Part shown: positions 51,401 through 64,000 of the stretch, piece after piece | How the letters are laid out: every line of letters begins with the position of its first letter | How positions within the stretch are numbered: position 1 is the stretch's first letter | NCBI RefSeq assembly: GCF_003073045.1 | Contig: NC_037599.1 | Coordinates: 4,464,001 to 4,528,000, forward strand | Length of the DNA stretch: 64,000 nucleotides | Source of the DNA: Pomacea canaliculata | Taxonomy: Eukaryota > Mollusca > Gastropoda > Architaenioglossa > Ampullariidae | Direction: 5' to 3' | Position numbers and translations under genes: made by a program | The notes under the pieces: model-generated | What the model saw: the letters and a program-made list of their open reading frames with translations, nothing else | The model's database searches: none | What the model was told of the DNA's origin: nothing

Positions 51401-51794
51401 AAATTGTCTTTATATAATTTTAGTAAACTGCTTTGTTGCTAAACTGTGACATTTGATAATTTTAGAAAAAAATTACAATGTCACTTGCTTGTAATTTAGA
51501 TAATGTTGGTATACTGCATCCTGACAATGGTGTTAGATTTACATTATGTTATTTATAGCAGACTTTTGTTAGGCAATAAAACTTAACTGCCATTGCATGC
51601 AGTGAGGGTTGCGTGTTTTGTGGAGTGGAGACACAAGTTTCTTCTCTTATTCATTAGGATGATTTGGTAATGTGTGAGTTATGGTAAAAGGTGCATCTTT
51701 TATATATAATCACACAAACACACACAGAGGCATTTACTCCACTCCACTCACTGAAAAGCTGTAGCAGTAAGAATGTGGTACTAGGGATTGCCAT
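48466..51794 (-). pseudogene. H3-like aminergic GPCR, copy C (degenerate, truncated)
   Basis: Remnants of all four exons lie in order. Exon 1 (51752-51794) still encodes MAIPSTTFLLLQLF and its GTGAGT donor. Exon 2 (50881-51138) has small deletions and an insertion that break the frame. Exon 3 (about 49162-49262) retains only the TM3 half. In exon 4 (48466-48825) the acceptor has mutated from CAG to CGG, ECL2 has a 7-nt deletion, and similarity stops in ICL3, so TM6 and TM7 are missing. A LINE relic is inserted in the intron between exons 2 and 3. No functional receptor is possible. Confidence 0.85.
49505..50300 (-). mobile_element. LINE reverse-transcriptase relic in copy C intron
   Basis: Minus-strand translation gives, in order, a palm region with FENDISLFSH (FADD in active enzymes), LTINIKKTEVMRVNN, then YASETWHVTSTITNKIQ and [16 protein letters not shown]. 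These are standard blocks of the 3' half of LINE ORF2 proteins. Frame changes and the altered catalytic motif show it is dead. It splits intron sequence that aligns with copies A and D, so it entered copy C after duplication. Confidence 0.75.
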
Positions 51795-53795
51795 GTGCAA
51801 ACATCTGTGTGTATTGCCTTTCTGGGAGGTAGAGTAATGTACCCTGTGAGGAATCATATGTTGGCAATAATGAAAGATCTCTCTAACATAACAATGCGTG
51901 CACTGTGCATCTACAGTTATCCTTATGTCTAAATTAAGTAATTAAACTTGTTAGTTTACTATGCTGTTAGATTACTACTGCCATTCTATCTAATGTGTGC
52001 ACTTTTTCTCTTTTACCTCTTTTGGAGAAGGGGTTGTGATGAAGCCTGAAGTTGTATCTGTGGAGGAAAATATAAGTGTACAGAGGTGGATAATCTAATT
52101 TATGATTATAATTTATAACTCTAACAGCTTTAAAAAATCACTCTGATCATAGTTGAAATATATATATATATTCTGTGTAGTTAATTTCAATTTAAAAATT
52201 GGAGCTTATAAATTATTATTATTAATTTTTACAAATTTAATACTGTGATTGCATGTACAACTTCATTTAGTGTTTCATTATACAGATGAATGAAGTTAGC
52301 ATTGAAAAAATTCTCTTACTGAACTAAGCTGTTCAAACAACAGTCAGAACTGACAGCAGGTAATAATATTTTCTCATTAAAATGTAATTCAAAAGTATAC
52401 GTTTTATACATTAAAATCTTATTTACTATGAAATTATAATATTTTAGCTATACAAAAATCTATTTATCTTTCATTGATAATTGTTAGCTGCATGGAACAT
52501 TTACTGTTTACCTTACTGTTAACTTGACTGTAAGCTCCTATCACGGTTGTGACATTTAAGTTCCTTTTAAACTGTTTTCAGCACGCACACCAATGGTGTC
52601 CTCACACTGTCAGTTGTTTGAACTTTGTGCTGGATAAGGATACACTGATAATGTTGTTGTGTTTGTGACTGCGTCATGGCGTTACTAGGAGACCAGATAG
52701 TATCGATGATACACAGCTGCTGCTTGATCCTTGTTTCACCTGTTTACCAACAGTCATAGTTGGTTTAGACAGCTCGTGCTGTTGTAGGGATGAAGTTCGC
52801 ACGGCATCTTCAATGAAAGTTAATCCACTGGCGACAAGGCAACAAGAATACGACCAGCAGCGCTGTAGATCTCCCAGCCTTACGGGGTAGAAGTCGAGAC
52901 GGTCGTGTGCAGTGTAAATGGAAGGAAATCGCCTTCAGTCGATTAAGATGCTCAAGAGTGGGGAGGAATAAACTGTACTGGCCATTACCGCTCTTTGTCG
53001 AAAGGTTGGGAGAGCAAAGAGCAAGAACCAGCTGCAAACTCAGCTCTCAAGCAGACGACACCTGACGTAGCATGGCATGACGTCAGGCGTTGCTACGGTC
53101 ATCGAAAAATAGACCTCGACCTTTACCTAGTGAACCGGATAAAAATAGCCTGGAAAATGACGTCAAGCGTCGTCTGCTGTAAGCGCTTGAGAGATACACA
53201 GGCACAGAAACATGTCTGACACGCCACACAGACAACAGTAGGTGTTCGTCAGGGGTGGCCGGCATGTCGCATGCATTATTCGACATCTTCCTGTAGAACA
53301 TTATGCAAGAGACTCTTCTTAATCACAACTCCTACATTTCCGTCAGTGGCAGCCCCTCTGCAACTACTGACATCGCAAACGACATTAAAATGGTGGAAAG
53401 CAAGAGTGAGTTGCAGGACCTCACCACTGACAAGAGCAAAGTCATGGTCAGCACTAATGGTCATGAAAAGCTATTGAGTTGTACGTGAACAGTTTCAAGT
53501 ACCTGGGTGTTATACTCTTCAAATATGGCAGCTGCACGGGAGATAACCATGCACATCAGGATCACAACAACAGCATCAATGACCAAGCTGGAGAGCATCT
53601 GTCATTAGGTCCACCACGAAATATAGTCCGTACAAGTCTTTTGTAGTCCCCCATCCTGATATACGGTGTTGAGACGGTTGTGTGAGTGTGTGGAGACAGA
53701 CATGTTAAGACTTCGTGACAGCAGTCCATGGGAGGTAAGTCACAAGACTCGACGTAACCAGAAGGAGTTATTTCTCTTCCAGCGATCTTCATGAC
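51725..53795. repeat. Duplicated 5' flank of receptor copy C
   Basis: This is the second copy of the block upstream of copy A, in the same order and orientation and ending in the same LINE tail. It shows that the duplicated unit included kilobases of upstream DNA. Copy C therefore kept a promoter-like flank although its coding part has decayed. Confidence 0.7.
52838..53795 (+). mobile_element. LINE 3' relic upstream of copy C
   Basis: Plus-strand fragments such as LTTDKSKVMVS, VNSFKYLGVILFKYGSCTGD and ILIYGVETVV match the C-terminal third of LINE reverse-transcriptase proteins. The last is followed by the tail CAGTCCATGGGAGGTAAGTC with GAGTTATTTCTCTT. Stops break it. Position and sequence correspond to the relic at 40.6-40.87 kb, so it was probably present before copies A and C separated. 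Confidence 0.65.
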
Positions 53796-56262
53796 AATTT
53801 CTCGTAGCTTTACCAGAAAGTTTGCAGATGTATGTGTGTTGGAGAAATTGTGTATGCTTCATAGCCTGTCTCTTTTCAAATGTGAGAAAGACGTTGGAAT
53901 CAAGGAGTTAATTATCTTACAAATAAGTTTTCTGTCAATCAAGTTGACCATCCAATATTTGTCTTTCTCTTTGTCTGTGTGTCGGTGTTTGTGTTCTGAT
54001 TAGTTTGTTAGCTATAAGTATAATTCACTTTCCATATCATGTCTTGTTTTGAATTTTAAGGCGATTTAACGAGATTGTTCTGTCACTTTCGTGAGCTCTC
54101 CCTTTTTCGTGAGTACATTTCTTGTATGTATATAGTACGTATGTGTGTATACAAATAAAAGACACTCATCTTATATCACAAAAATTTCAACTCCATTGTT
54201 ATCTGCTGTATTGGGAGCATTAATCGATGGAATTAATCTTAGAAACTGGCATGGAATATATGTCAATATATATAATTGTTGGAGAGATTGTCTATGGAAG
54301 GTAGCGAATGTCAGAGAGACAGAGTGGAGATAGGATTATCAGTAATAATAAGCACTCATTTAGTGCACTAGAAAGTTTATTTTCTAATACAGGTACCATA
54401 TTCATATATACCTTTATCGAGATCTAAATAAAGCTGTTCTCACGGGCATCTACTTCACATGTACTTTAGAGTGGTTAACAACGCCAAATGTGAACAAACC
54501 CTGTTCTTACAGAACATGTAAAAGCCTGTGAAGGCATAAATATCGAGATCACATTCAACGGCTGGAAGTGAAGAGTTCTATTCCATCTTCGTTAACTGAA
54601 GAAAGCAGTAAGTGAAAAGACATTGATACTGTTTTATCAACATCGACTTATCAGAACTTGTAAGGACTTTTAAAAAATGCTTTATTTAACCCAATGATTT
54701 CAGACTCTATTATTAGTGTTTGCACAATACCAATAAGTAACTTGCCAGCATCTCGAAACCAGGTCCAGTCACAAGAAGGTAAAATACTATAAAAAAAATC
54801 CTATTTCAATTTGATATTAAGCTTTGACTTTGCTAAATATTATAAGCAACTCATTTAACATTATTTACTGAGGAATGTGCTGTGATTTTATGGGTTCGGA
54901 ATTGTAAACAAATAAAGAAAAACTATTATAAAATACCCCAACTGGAAGCTACAAGAGTTATAATCACTTTTTGTTGAACGATACAAACATAACCCAGTAG
55001 AGTTGTGAACAATTATCTATTGTTATTACTGCTATCTCTCCCACAACCATCCCAGTTTATTATTGCTATCACACGTTACAAGTGTGTCAGTTGATTGGGC
55101 TCATGAGTTTAAAGGAAGTGAAATAAATGTCCGAGTGGCAAGATTTTTTTTAAAAGTGTAATGGTGCTAACTCTGAGTAGAAAGAGTTCACTCCGAATTG
55201 TACGCAGTTAACATAGTTCAGAATTAAGAAACTCTCAAGAAGATTCAATATATTCACTCACATTGCACATGTTGTCAAGTCTTAAAAAAAACTGTCATTT
55301 TAAAGAGGTCGTTGGTATGGCAAGGGATGTATTGCTATGTTTAAATGCGACCTCAAAACACATTTCTTTGACAATGTCTTGCATGCTCAAGTCAGGCGCA
55401 CTGTCTGTAGCTGTTCTTGCAGTGAGTCTGCCCCGACATCAGTCTTTATCTTCTTGTCAGAAATAAAAGCTGCTGCAGTGTGTACGTCAGTTCTTCCAAG
55501 GCAGATGTGCAGAAGAATATCGGTTCTACTCATTACAGGGGTTGCTATGAAATTTTGTCCATGCTTTTTTTTATCAACTTGAAACTGGGGCAGTAGGCAC
55601 CGTCTGTTGACCAGTCCATGAGTCAGCTTTCACGGCCAATAAACAAGGTTTGTTGATCAATCGATGAGAGAACAACAGCACAGACAAACTGAATGTGGTT
55701 TTGAGTGAGCTAATATACCTGCAACCACGTGGTACAGCCAGCCACCCAGCCAGCCAGCCACAGCCACACACACACAAATGCACTCACTTCCAGACACACT
55801 CCATCCCATTTACGTTCGCGAGAAAATAAAGTGCGTGAGCTGACATCAGCATCAACAGTGTGTCAAGGTTCATACAGTCCTACAACATGTAACCTGGGGT
55901 TCATCATACTGTGGAGGCGTGTAGTGTCTAGCATTAATTAATCACACAGACCGTAAATATCAACTCTAAACACTTTACACCACAGGAGCACAGACAATGC
56001 TTAAGTGCCTCGTACTAGTGTAGAACATAAAGTCGCCATGTTTTTAGCAGTCTGAAGTCTAATGTTTTAGCAACATCTTTCCTCTACAAGTCAGTGCCGT
56101 CCTGAGTACTACTTCACATCTTCTTTCTCAACACACAAATATATCGTCCCACTTTACAAGGCTTATTAATTCGCTAAAAAATATTATTTCTTCGACTCTA
56201 GAAATATCTTCAACTTAAGCTTAATTATGTACTTATATTTGTAGAAAACATGTTCTACGTGT
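53796..56262. other. 3' flank of receptor copy D
   Basis: No gene. Short blocks match the flank downstream of copy A: AGTGTAATGGTGCT near 55.16 kb, TGTTGATCAATCGATGAGAG near 55.65 kb, and CACCACAGGAGCACAGACAA near 55.98 kb. This shows that the duplicated unit includes 3' DNA. Confidence 0.6.
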
Positions 56263-58642
56263 CTAAGACCGACAACTCCCACACTTGCGGCACCCCGCTA
56301 TGACGCTGGCCGCCGCCTCCCTGAAGCGCCTGTGCAGGATCGGGTACAGCACGGGGTTGAGGGTGGAGTTGATCCACAGAAGCCAGAAGGAAAACTCGAA
56401 GAGGTCCTCGTCCACACAGTCGTCGCAGTGTGCCGACACGAGAGCGAGGATTTCGTAGGGCATCCAACAAACGGCGAAGACCATCACCAGCACGAACAAC
56501 GACCTCGCCACCCTCACGTCCTTCCGCGCGCGGCGCCTGGTCGACGTCGAGGACTTGACAGCCGTGGACGTAGTGGTCTCTCTCAGTCCTCGCTGTGGCT
56601 TCTTGAGCTCTGCTTGGTCGTCGCCTCCCCAACGTCACCTGTGTCGTCCATGGAGGTGTTTGTATGATCTTCGACCTCTAACCCAAGGTTGACAACGTTG
56701 TTTGTCGTTGAACCCTCTTGGGAGACTTTATCTGTGCTTGCTTTCCACGGTGACAGGTGGCTGGCAGTCTGAGTAGTAAACACTGCCACTCGCGTTGCTT
56801 TCTGCTCGGAGCGGTCCTGATCTCGAACCTCCGCCGTGGATTTGTGGGTTGGCGATGGGGTAAAATGGTCAGACACCTTGGTGCGCATGCGTGTTCGGAT
56901 TCTAAGAAAGAGCATTACGTTGGTCATGGCTACGACAGTGAAAGGGATGATGAACTCCACAAAAGACGTGAAAAGCAGAAATGGAAGGTAATCGGAAAAC
57001 GGCACGTGACAGACACCTGGTGCGATCTTGGGGCCAAAGGTCAGCTCCCATAAGAGGATGGACGGACCGAAGATAAGAAACACCCCTCCCCAGGGAATCG
57101 CAAGCATGATGACCAGCAAGCGCGTGCTCTGGATCCGTCGATACAGAAGAGGATGGACGACTAAGAGGTATCTGCCGAAAGAATTGGGAACAAAAATCAG
57201 TATTTCACTGGAGTCTCATTAATGCATGAGCATGCAAGCATACACGAATACACCTATACGCACGCTCACGCACACACAGTCATATATATCTAAATATCAC
57301 TTTCTTTGAAATGTTCAACACTACTGATGCTCAAGAATTCTTTAAGGTTTTTTTTTTCTTAGCTTGAGAAAGATTTTTTTTCACCAGTTGCTCATTGTCA
57401 TGTAGAGATACCTGTCGATGCTGATAACACAGATGCAGAAAGTCGAGGCAGCAGGTGTGACGTAGTCCCAAAGGAGCCAGAACTTACAGTAGGAGAAGCC
57501 GGCCTGCCAGGTGCCAGTCAGCAGGTAGGGATGTAAGGAGGGATTGACATCACGCCGATAGCCAGGTCGGCAATCTACACAGGGAGCAGACGTTCGATTC
57601 TCTTCTCGCTTTTCCCCCGGAGTAAAAATTCAGAAGCTATCATTTGTTTTCACGCAGCTACAGACATACCTCGTGTCGGATTTTGTTAAGTGGAATATGT
57701 CTGTCTGTCTGTCCGTCCGTCCGTCTGTCCGTCTGTCTGTCTTTGTAATATTTACTTTCAGCAGCAGCTGACAACTACAGTGCAAGATCGATCTCTGTCT
57801 GTCGTGACCTCTTCGTCTTCCTTGTCGATTATATTTTTTGCAAGATGCACTCACAGATGCTGTAAGTAGTGCTTGTACATCTGATCAGTCACTCAGCCAT
57901 TCATGTCAAGATTTTTCTCATGGATGACGTCAAGGAAGGCATTACCAATATAGAAAACGTTGAATATAAATAGAAACAGAAGACACATACAGAAAGCATA
58001 GATGCAGAGAAGGTTATATATAAAAGAAACAAAGTTCACATAGAAGATAAATTGAAATACAAAGCTTGCAGAAAGAAGACTAAAATGAAGCTAAGTATAA
58101 AAAATAGCTCACATAAATATGGTTAACAAGGAGGGAAGGTAAATATAACTAGAAACATACACAGATTATGGCAACCAAGTGAGTGAAACATTACAAAGTG
58201 AAAAAAGAAACTGAAGAAATCAGTTTGCACTTCTCATAAAAAATGAATTTATCTCCTGAAAATTTAGAGTAATGTTGTCAAGAAACTTTAAACAAATTAA
58301 AACATTATTTCTCTAATTTCTTTTTTTCAAGACTTCATTTTGTTTACAAGGATAAAGTCAATCACCGCTAGATTGATGATGAAGAAGTCGCCGAATTTTC
58401 TGAGCGACTTGCGGAGGGCGAAGACGATGAGCGTGAAGCTGTTACCGACGGTGATGAGCAAGGACAGCACGGACGCCATCAACCCAACGACGACGGTGGC
58501 GGAATACGACAAAGGAGCCTCATTGCTGTCAACAGGTGTCTCTGTAGACGAGTTATCGCTCGACGAAGCCATATCACCTGACATGGAGCCAACGGACTGC
58601 GCATGCGTGTCGTAATAGTCTGGTGAAGATGCAGGCGATATG
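56263..58642 (-). pseudogene. H3-like aminergic GPCR, copy D (no exon 1, frameshifts)
   Basis: Exons 2 (58366-58642), 3 (57412-57574) and 4 (56263-57171) are recognisable with canonical splice sites. Exon 3 is 163 nt, one base shorter than in A and B. The lost base, in the TM2-ECL1 codons near 57530, brings a stop almost at once. Exon 4 lacks one base near 56602 in ICL3 relative to copy A, separating the TM4-ICL3 frame from the TM6-TM7 frame. The exon 2 acceptor leaves one leftover base instead of two. No exon 1 equivalent is visible upstream, because similarity to the other copies ends near 59060. TM5 to TM7 sequence is otherwise well kept (CWMPYEILAL, NSTLNPVLYP), so inactivation looks recent. 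Confidence 0.82.
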
Positions 58643-59059
58643 CTGTAAGTTTGCAATAAAACATCTCATAAATTTAAAACTAAAAATACTAATAAAGATA
58701 CACTTTTTTTCACGTATATTCTCAGCATGACTTCTATTAGATATTTTAGTAAACTAGATACTTGACATTATAACAAGACTCGTTCAATAAATTTAATTGG
58801 CTGAAACATTATTACACTGCCATTTGATATATTTAGGACTGATATTTGACTGTACTAACTTTAACTTTAGTAGAGGCAGTTTTACTATAATATACTTGCC
58901 ATTGGACATTTGAGTAGACTGATGTTTGACACAGATACTAAACTGTCTTTAAATTACTTCAGTAGACTGCTATGTTACTAAACTGTCAGAAATATAATAT
59001 AGTATACTGCCTCCTGACAATACTATTAGACTGACATTATGCCATGTATAGCAGATTGT

Positions 59060-62000
59060 TAAGGAATTCAGCCATACAGCTTTGAACGATATACAAACTT
59101 TATGACCTGGCTTAAGCTTCGAATGAAGAAGTAAACAAGATTTATATCGACTTCAGTTAACCGACTGGGAATAAAGTCTCGAGGTCTGTCGTAGTCACCT
59201 GGTCCATAACCCCGTTGCTCTCCAACTCCCCCTGTTGTAGACCCCAGGTTAGCATCATCATGCTCTGAGTCACTGACATCTAGACTGGAAAAAAGGTCAA
59301 ATACCTGACCCACAAACACTGCATGATACGAATATATATATACACAGCAGCAAACACCCTGGAGAGTTTATGTAATATGTAATACAGCAGGAAACAGAAT
59401 AGAGACTCATTATAATATTGACAAAGTGCAGTAATGGTGTTTTACATCCATATTTGGAATCTGTCAATGTGATCCGTCTGATATTAAAGTGTCAATCGAT
59501 ATCAGTAGCAAGAGTTCAAAGACATGCCATTAGGTTACAGATGTGCCTTACTCCACGAACTCGTGTTAACATCCGTGCTTACTCTGAGAGGATATTCAAG
59601 ACGGGGGTAACCTCACTCATATGTTCATGATTTTTCATAATACGATGATGTAAATATTTATGTGTCTTTTTCCACCAAAATAACATTACTAGCAATTTGG
59701 ATGGAAACGTATGTTATGAGCCATTGTTCCGCTACTAAACGCAACTGTTACATTTCACAGAGAGTTGCTGGTAATTATCTTTCTATGTGGTCAAATTCGA
59801 ATAGCTTCAAGAACTCTATACATCTATATATATATAGAGAGAGATCCAGTCAACTATACAGGAATCTTATTTCATTTTTTAAAGTAAGACTTGAGGAGCA
59901 ACAGAGAGCGAAAACGAATATATTTTGTCGTCAAGAAACGCATTTATTATTTCCTAGTCCCAGGACGAACATCTTCTACTGCTGAGAAGAAAATCTCTCA
60001 TTTCAGGAGGTGATACTGGCGAGAAAATCTTCTGTACAAAACCATCCTCTTTCGCCGAAACCAACATCTATTGTGACTGCCAAAGTCAATGACCAGGACA
60101 AACAGTTGTCTTGCCGAGACAGTTTACTGTCCTGCCTAACTGTACACCGACTTCCGAACGCACACACACACAGCACGCACGCACGCAAGCACCCACGCAA
60201 TACGATTTTAAAATATACTAGTAGGAAAATCACAAAAAACTGTCTAACCAAAACAAAAACTATAGTCTCGGACGAGTCCTGCCAGGAGGTGCGCCGCTGT
60301 CGTCTAGAGGACAGAAACTCTTGCTCAACTCTGACACGCTGATGGAGCATGTGAGCGGTCGTCTTAATGGCCGACTTAATAACCGCTCTCAAGAGGCTCC
60401 TTGACCTCCTACTTCTGTCAGCCAGCAAGAGAGAAAAGAAAAAGATGTTCAACATGAACGTGCCATATGAATGGACAAGCGCGAGAAAGGAGACAGCCAA
60501 CAAAAAGCATCAGAGGAGGCTGGGAAGGAAGGATGAGGGGGAGATGAGGAAGAAATGGAGGAGTCAGCGATCTACAAAAAGTCACGAATGTCTTCAAAAC
60601 TGGGAAGGTGCACGAAGAAACGACATCGAAGGTGATGACGACGATGATGTTTCTTTGTAAGGGTACGGGTAGAATCCGCCCTTCACAGTATGAGGAATGA
60701 TTTTAGGTAAGCTGTGTACTTGTCTATGAGGGTTATGTTTTGCTTTGGTTTTTTTCTTTTTGTGTTTTTTTTTTGTTTTTTGTTTTTGCTTTGTTTTGTT
60801 GTTGTTGTTGTTGTTTATTTTTGTTTTGCTTTTTTGTTTGTTGTTGTTTTTGCAGAGGGCAGTCTCGAGTAAAGCTGCGGTTATAAAACTTTTTTATATC
60901 GCTCGAAAGCGTTCATGTCCTCAAAAAAGGAGATATTACAGTTGTTTACAAAACAAAATCTCCAAACAGGCATTTATTACAGATAATTCAGATAATATTA
61001 TGAGTCAGCGCGTGGTCATGCGTTCATCACGTGTCAACAACTGTTTATCAGTTTGCTAAAAAAAGGAGAGAAAATGAGAAGCTCGTTAGTCTTCTTGCTG
61101 TTTGTGAGATGTTGGCGATACGACAACACCAGAGGCTGAGCTGAAATAGGAAGTCGTCAGGATGTTATTCACGATGTCGCATCTCGGATCACTTGCCCCC
61201 AGTCGATAGATGTCAGCGAGAGATGTTTGACGAGACAAAAAAGAGATGAGAGATTGTGCAGAGAAAGGAAAGGAAGAGAGAGAGAGAAGGCAGATAGAAC
61301 GAGTGTGTGCTGAGAGACGGAGTCAGAATAAAGTTTTTCATCGTAAATATCGTCGGAAGGATAATGTTCATGTATTCGCCAACAATCCACAAAGAACAGC
61401 AACCGTGAAAATGATGTTAAGGGGAAACAAGTCGAACATTGACGACGGGCTTACGAGAATAGATGTTCGATGACAGCATCTGGAAATAAATACCACATCA
61501 TTTCCTTGAGAATTGGTGTACATGTGAGGCTTCTGTGTGTGTGTGAGAAATGTATTAATTCCTGAACTCAATATACTTTCCACGAAAATGTCTATGGATC
61601 TCTATGCCCTTTTCTCGGTGTAGATGACCCCCAGGTAAAAACCTCTGACTTTGTTCGAATCATTAAGAATTTAACGGGAATTCCTTGAGACAGAGAGAGA
61701 GGAAGAGAGAGAGAGAGAGGGGTAAGAGCTGGGGAACAAGAAAAAAACTGGAGAAAAACCGCTGACATTTTCTCCTCTCCGTGCATCCGCCTCCAACTTT
61801 CTACATGAAAACCTTTATTCTTCACAAACATTAACCGCTTTTATTGTCTCCTGTTTCTCGGCACTTTGAGACAACAACGAGACCAGTGCACTCAAAGAAG
61901 CCGGTCACAAGGATCGATGTCGCTTATTTGAACACGACAACCTCTTTGATTGATCCTTTGTCTACACTGATGCAATCTTATACAACAGGAGTACGATGGA

Positions 62001-63809
62001 CTGTCATTAAAACTTCGTCTAATAGTCAGGAATGTATTACACTTCACAGTCATAGCCGGCAATATCTTACATTTCACTATCATCAGAAGGTAAGTCTTTC
62101 TCTCCATCAGCAAGACACAGACAAGATCCAGTAAGATTCACCTTCCTTTAAAAAGACTGTCATTGCGAAATGTCATTGTGATTGTTTACCGGGACCCAAT
62201 ATTGCAATCAGTCGGAGTGGAAGATAGTTTTGTTTAATGAAATCAGTTAATTCAGTCTGATCGAAAGCTAAGTTCGCTGCGCAAAAGGTGTTTACATTGG
62301 CGAGCCGAGACTTATTGACTAGCCACACGCAGGGAGGGTCGTTTCCCCCTCTGACACCTTTTGTTTCTCTTTTTTTTTTTCCAGCCCACGGCTTCACTCA
62401 AGCGCATCATTGACTCCAGCCTTAGGTTTCAATCCAGTTTAGTAACACCTTGCGGGGAGAGTCAGGTTCCTGAGCTGCTCTCACAAACATGTCACCCTCC
62501 TTCTCTCCCTCAGGTAACATGGACACGGACAACATTCCCCCACCGACTTACCTACCCCCCTGCTTTCACCCAAAGTCTTCTTGTAATACTATCTTGATGT
62601 CCTGTCATTCAATCATGTCTCAACACGTGCATCTCCCATCGGCGATATCCTCCGGTAAGATTGTATACAAAAGAAATGTAATGAAGATGTGTTTGATTAT
62701 ACAGCAGGAACCTACAAAGTCGACGAGCAAACAGACGGACAGGTCACAGATGGTCGGCTACATTCATCGCCGTCTTTAAATCTTCATTTGCAAGATGAGG
62801 CGACGGGGGGACAGCAACTGCCTGCAAATGGCAGGTAGAGGCTCCAGTCTTGATGAAGCCATCAGCAAATCTGTTTTCATCGATTGTCCGAAGATGCAAA
62901 TGGATCGTATTTTCATCGTCCGCGCGTCCTCGCTGAGGCGCCATTGAAATGAAGCGAATATATTTAACAGTCGAGATGTAGATAGAGGCAGCAGCTTAGC
63001 CCTATCATCTGCCTGAAGCTTTTGTGACAACATGGTACACACCACCTTCATTTTGCCAGGAGTAGATAGAACAAATAAGTTGTTGACACCTCAGTTAATT
63101 CATATCCTCACAAAAACATTCTGATAAAATTACAACCATTGGTTTTTAGCTATTGTAAATACACTTTCAAAAATTAAAATAATAATCGAAATTATTTTTC
63201 TTCTATGTTTTTCAGGAGGGGCGCATGGGGAATGGGTCCTTGTAAGTGTTCTTGCTATAAACGTTCATAGTCTCGTGAGACTTCACGTTGCTGTCTCCAG
63301 TCCTGTAGACAAACACCTGAGGCTGTAAACATCAACAAATTACCAAAAAACATTCACAAACATATTGCGCAACCACAAACATATTTTTGTTGTTGGATGT
63401 GGTCACCAGTTGATGAGTCAACAGAAGGACTTTCACATGTAAAGTGCTTGTACATGAATTCTCGTATACATGACAGGACATAGTTTATTGGTTTACCGCA
63501 TGCAATTACTGATTGCCACGAAAATGATTGAAGGACTGATTGTGAAGACCAGTCTGGCATTCCAAGCGTCTTTTCTGTGTGATTGCATAAAGATTAGGCA
63601 TTGCTTTGTTGGTCTAATGGACTTGCAAAATGACCAAAGGGATTGATCTTCATCAGGTAATGGCCACGGCAGGTAGAGCAGGACAACAGCCTTGCTTACC
63701 GTGGTAAGTACCACTGCACCACACGCTACCTGCTCTGGAGAGGGTGACCATGATAATATTGAATTAGGTTTGTCTTTTCCTCATGACCACTGAACCTGCT
63801 AACATCCAC
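59060..63809. other. Right flank of the receptor array, no gene seen
   Basis: Receptor-array similarity stops near 59060. Beyond it are GA-rich and T-rich tracts (60.75-60.86 and 61.69-61.72 kb) and anonymous sequence. Opposing long frames at 60.0-60.66 kb look like chance openings without domains. Confidence 0.5.
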
Positions 63810-64000
63810 ATGGTGCTGTACTGTACAGTACAATCCCTGCCCTTTCAGAAAGTCATCAAAGAACTAGGAAAATGTAGTCTAGAAAAAAGGTGTGGACATT
63901 GCACTCAAACGTGCCAGCGACTAAAGCTGTATCACGGTGAGAGAGATAATGTTTCATGCTTGGAAGCCTTCGAAAAGTCCATGACTGAAAGCTGTGGATC
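63810..64000 (+). CDS. Possible cysteine-rich exon running off the window
   Basis: A frame open to the window edge contains seven cysteines in about 63 codons, including CGHCTQTC. A polypyrimidine tract and CAG at 63848 could be an acceptor, which would start the exon at 63849. No family was recognised and chance is possible. Confidence 0.22.
   Translation, partial: MVLYCTVQSLPFQKVIKELGKCSLEKRCGHCTQTCQRLKLYHGERDNVSCLEAFEKSMTESCG

Noticed and set aside
56255-56638. Arg/Gln-rich frame overlapping receptor copy D
   Set aside because: It is an out-of-frame shadow of the TM6-TM7 coding sequence.
60003-60503. 166-codon minus-strand frame near the right side
   Set aside because: It overlaps plus-strand frames of similar quality, has no recognised domain, and much of it comes from biased or repetitive composition.

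Overview
The window looks like animal nuclear DNA, probably from a lophotrochozoan and most likely a gastropod mollusc. The grounds are long AT-rich introns, GT-AG splicing, abundant microsatellites, LINE and hAT-type repeats, and rhodopsin-family receptor genes split into short exons. The species assignment is inference. All convincing protein-coding sequence is on the minus strand, and I saw no rRNA, CRISPR array or prokaryote-style operon.

Region 1 (about 5.4-27.2 kb, minus strand) holds one complete neuropeptide-type G-protein-coupled receptor gene. Its six coding exons (26838-27164, 16484-16605, 7986-8109, 7355-7545, 6816-6966, 5403-5888) join in frame at canonical splice sites to encode 466 residues. 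The family is a class A peptide receptor, with trissin/TRH/ghrelin-like features. The first two introns are about 10.2 and 8.4 kb. They carry microsatellites, an E-box minisatellite and anonymous sequence. A GC-rich, G-run-rich segment at 27.7-28.3 kb is a plausible promoter or 5' UTR area.

Region 2 (about 33.5-59 kb, minus strand) is a tandem array of four copies of an aminergic receptor that resembles histamine H3/H4 receptors. Each intact unit has a 43-nt first exon encoding the start Met and a short hydrophobic stretch, then exons for TM1, TM2-TM3, and TM4 to the C terminus. Copy A (34222-38584) is open throughout, at 482 residues. Copy B (44804-47765) is complete except for a one-base frameshift. 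Copy C (48466-51794) is a decayed, truncated pseudogene. Copy D (56263-58642) has lost exon 1 and carries at least two frameshifts. Their flanks are duplicated too, and LINE fragments sit in or beside the units.

Other features are two hAT-like miniature elements with 8-bp target duplications (2970-3333 and 41405-41858), several endonuclease/reverse-transcriptase LINE relics, possible SINE pieces, and simple repeats. A few weak plus-strand exon candidates occur at 42.2-43.8 kb and at the right edge. The ends of the window (1-5.4, 28.3-33.5 and 59-63.8 kb) are otherwise without recognisable genes.
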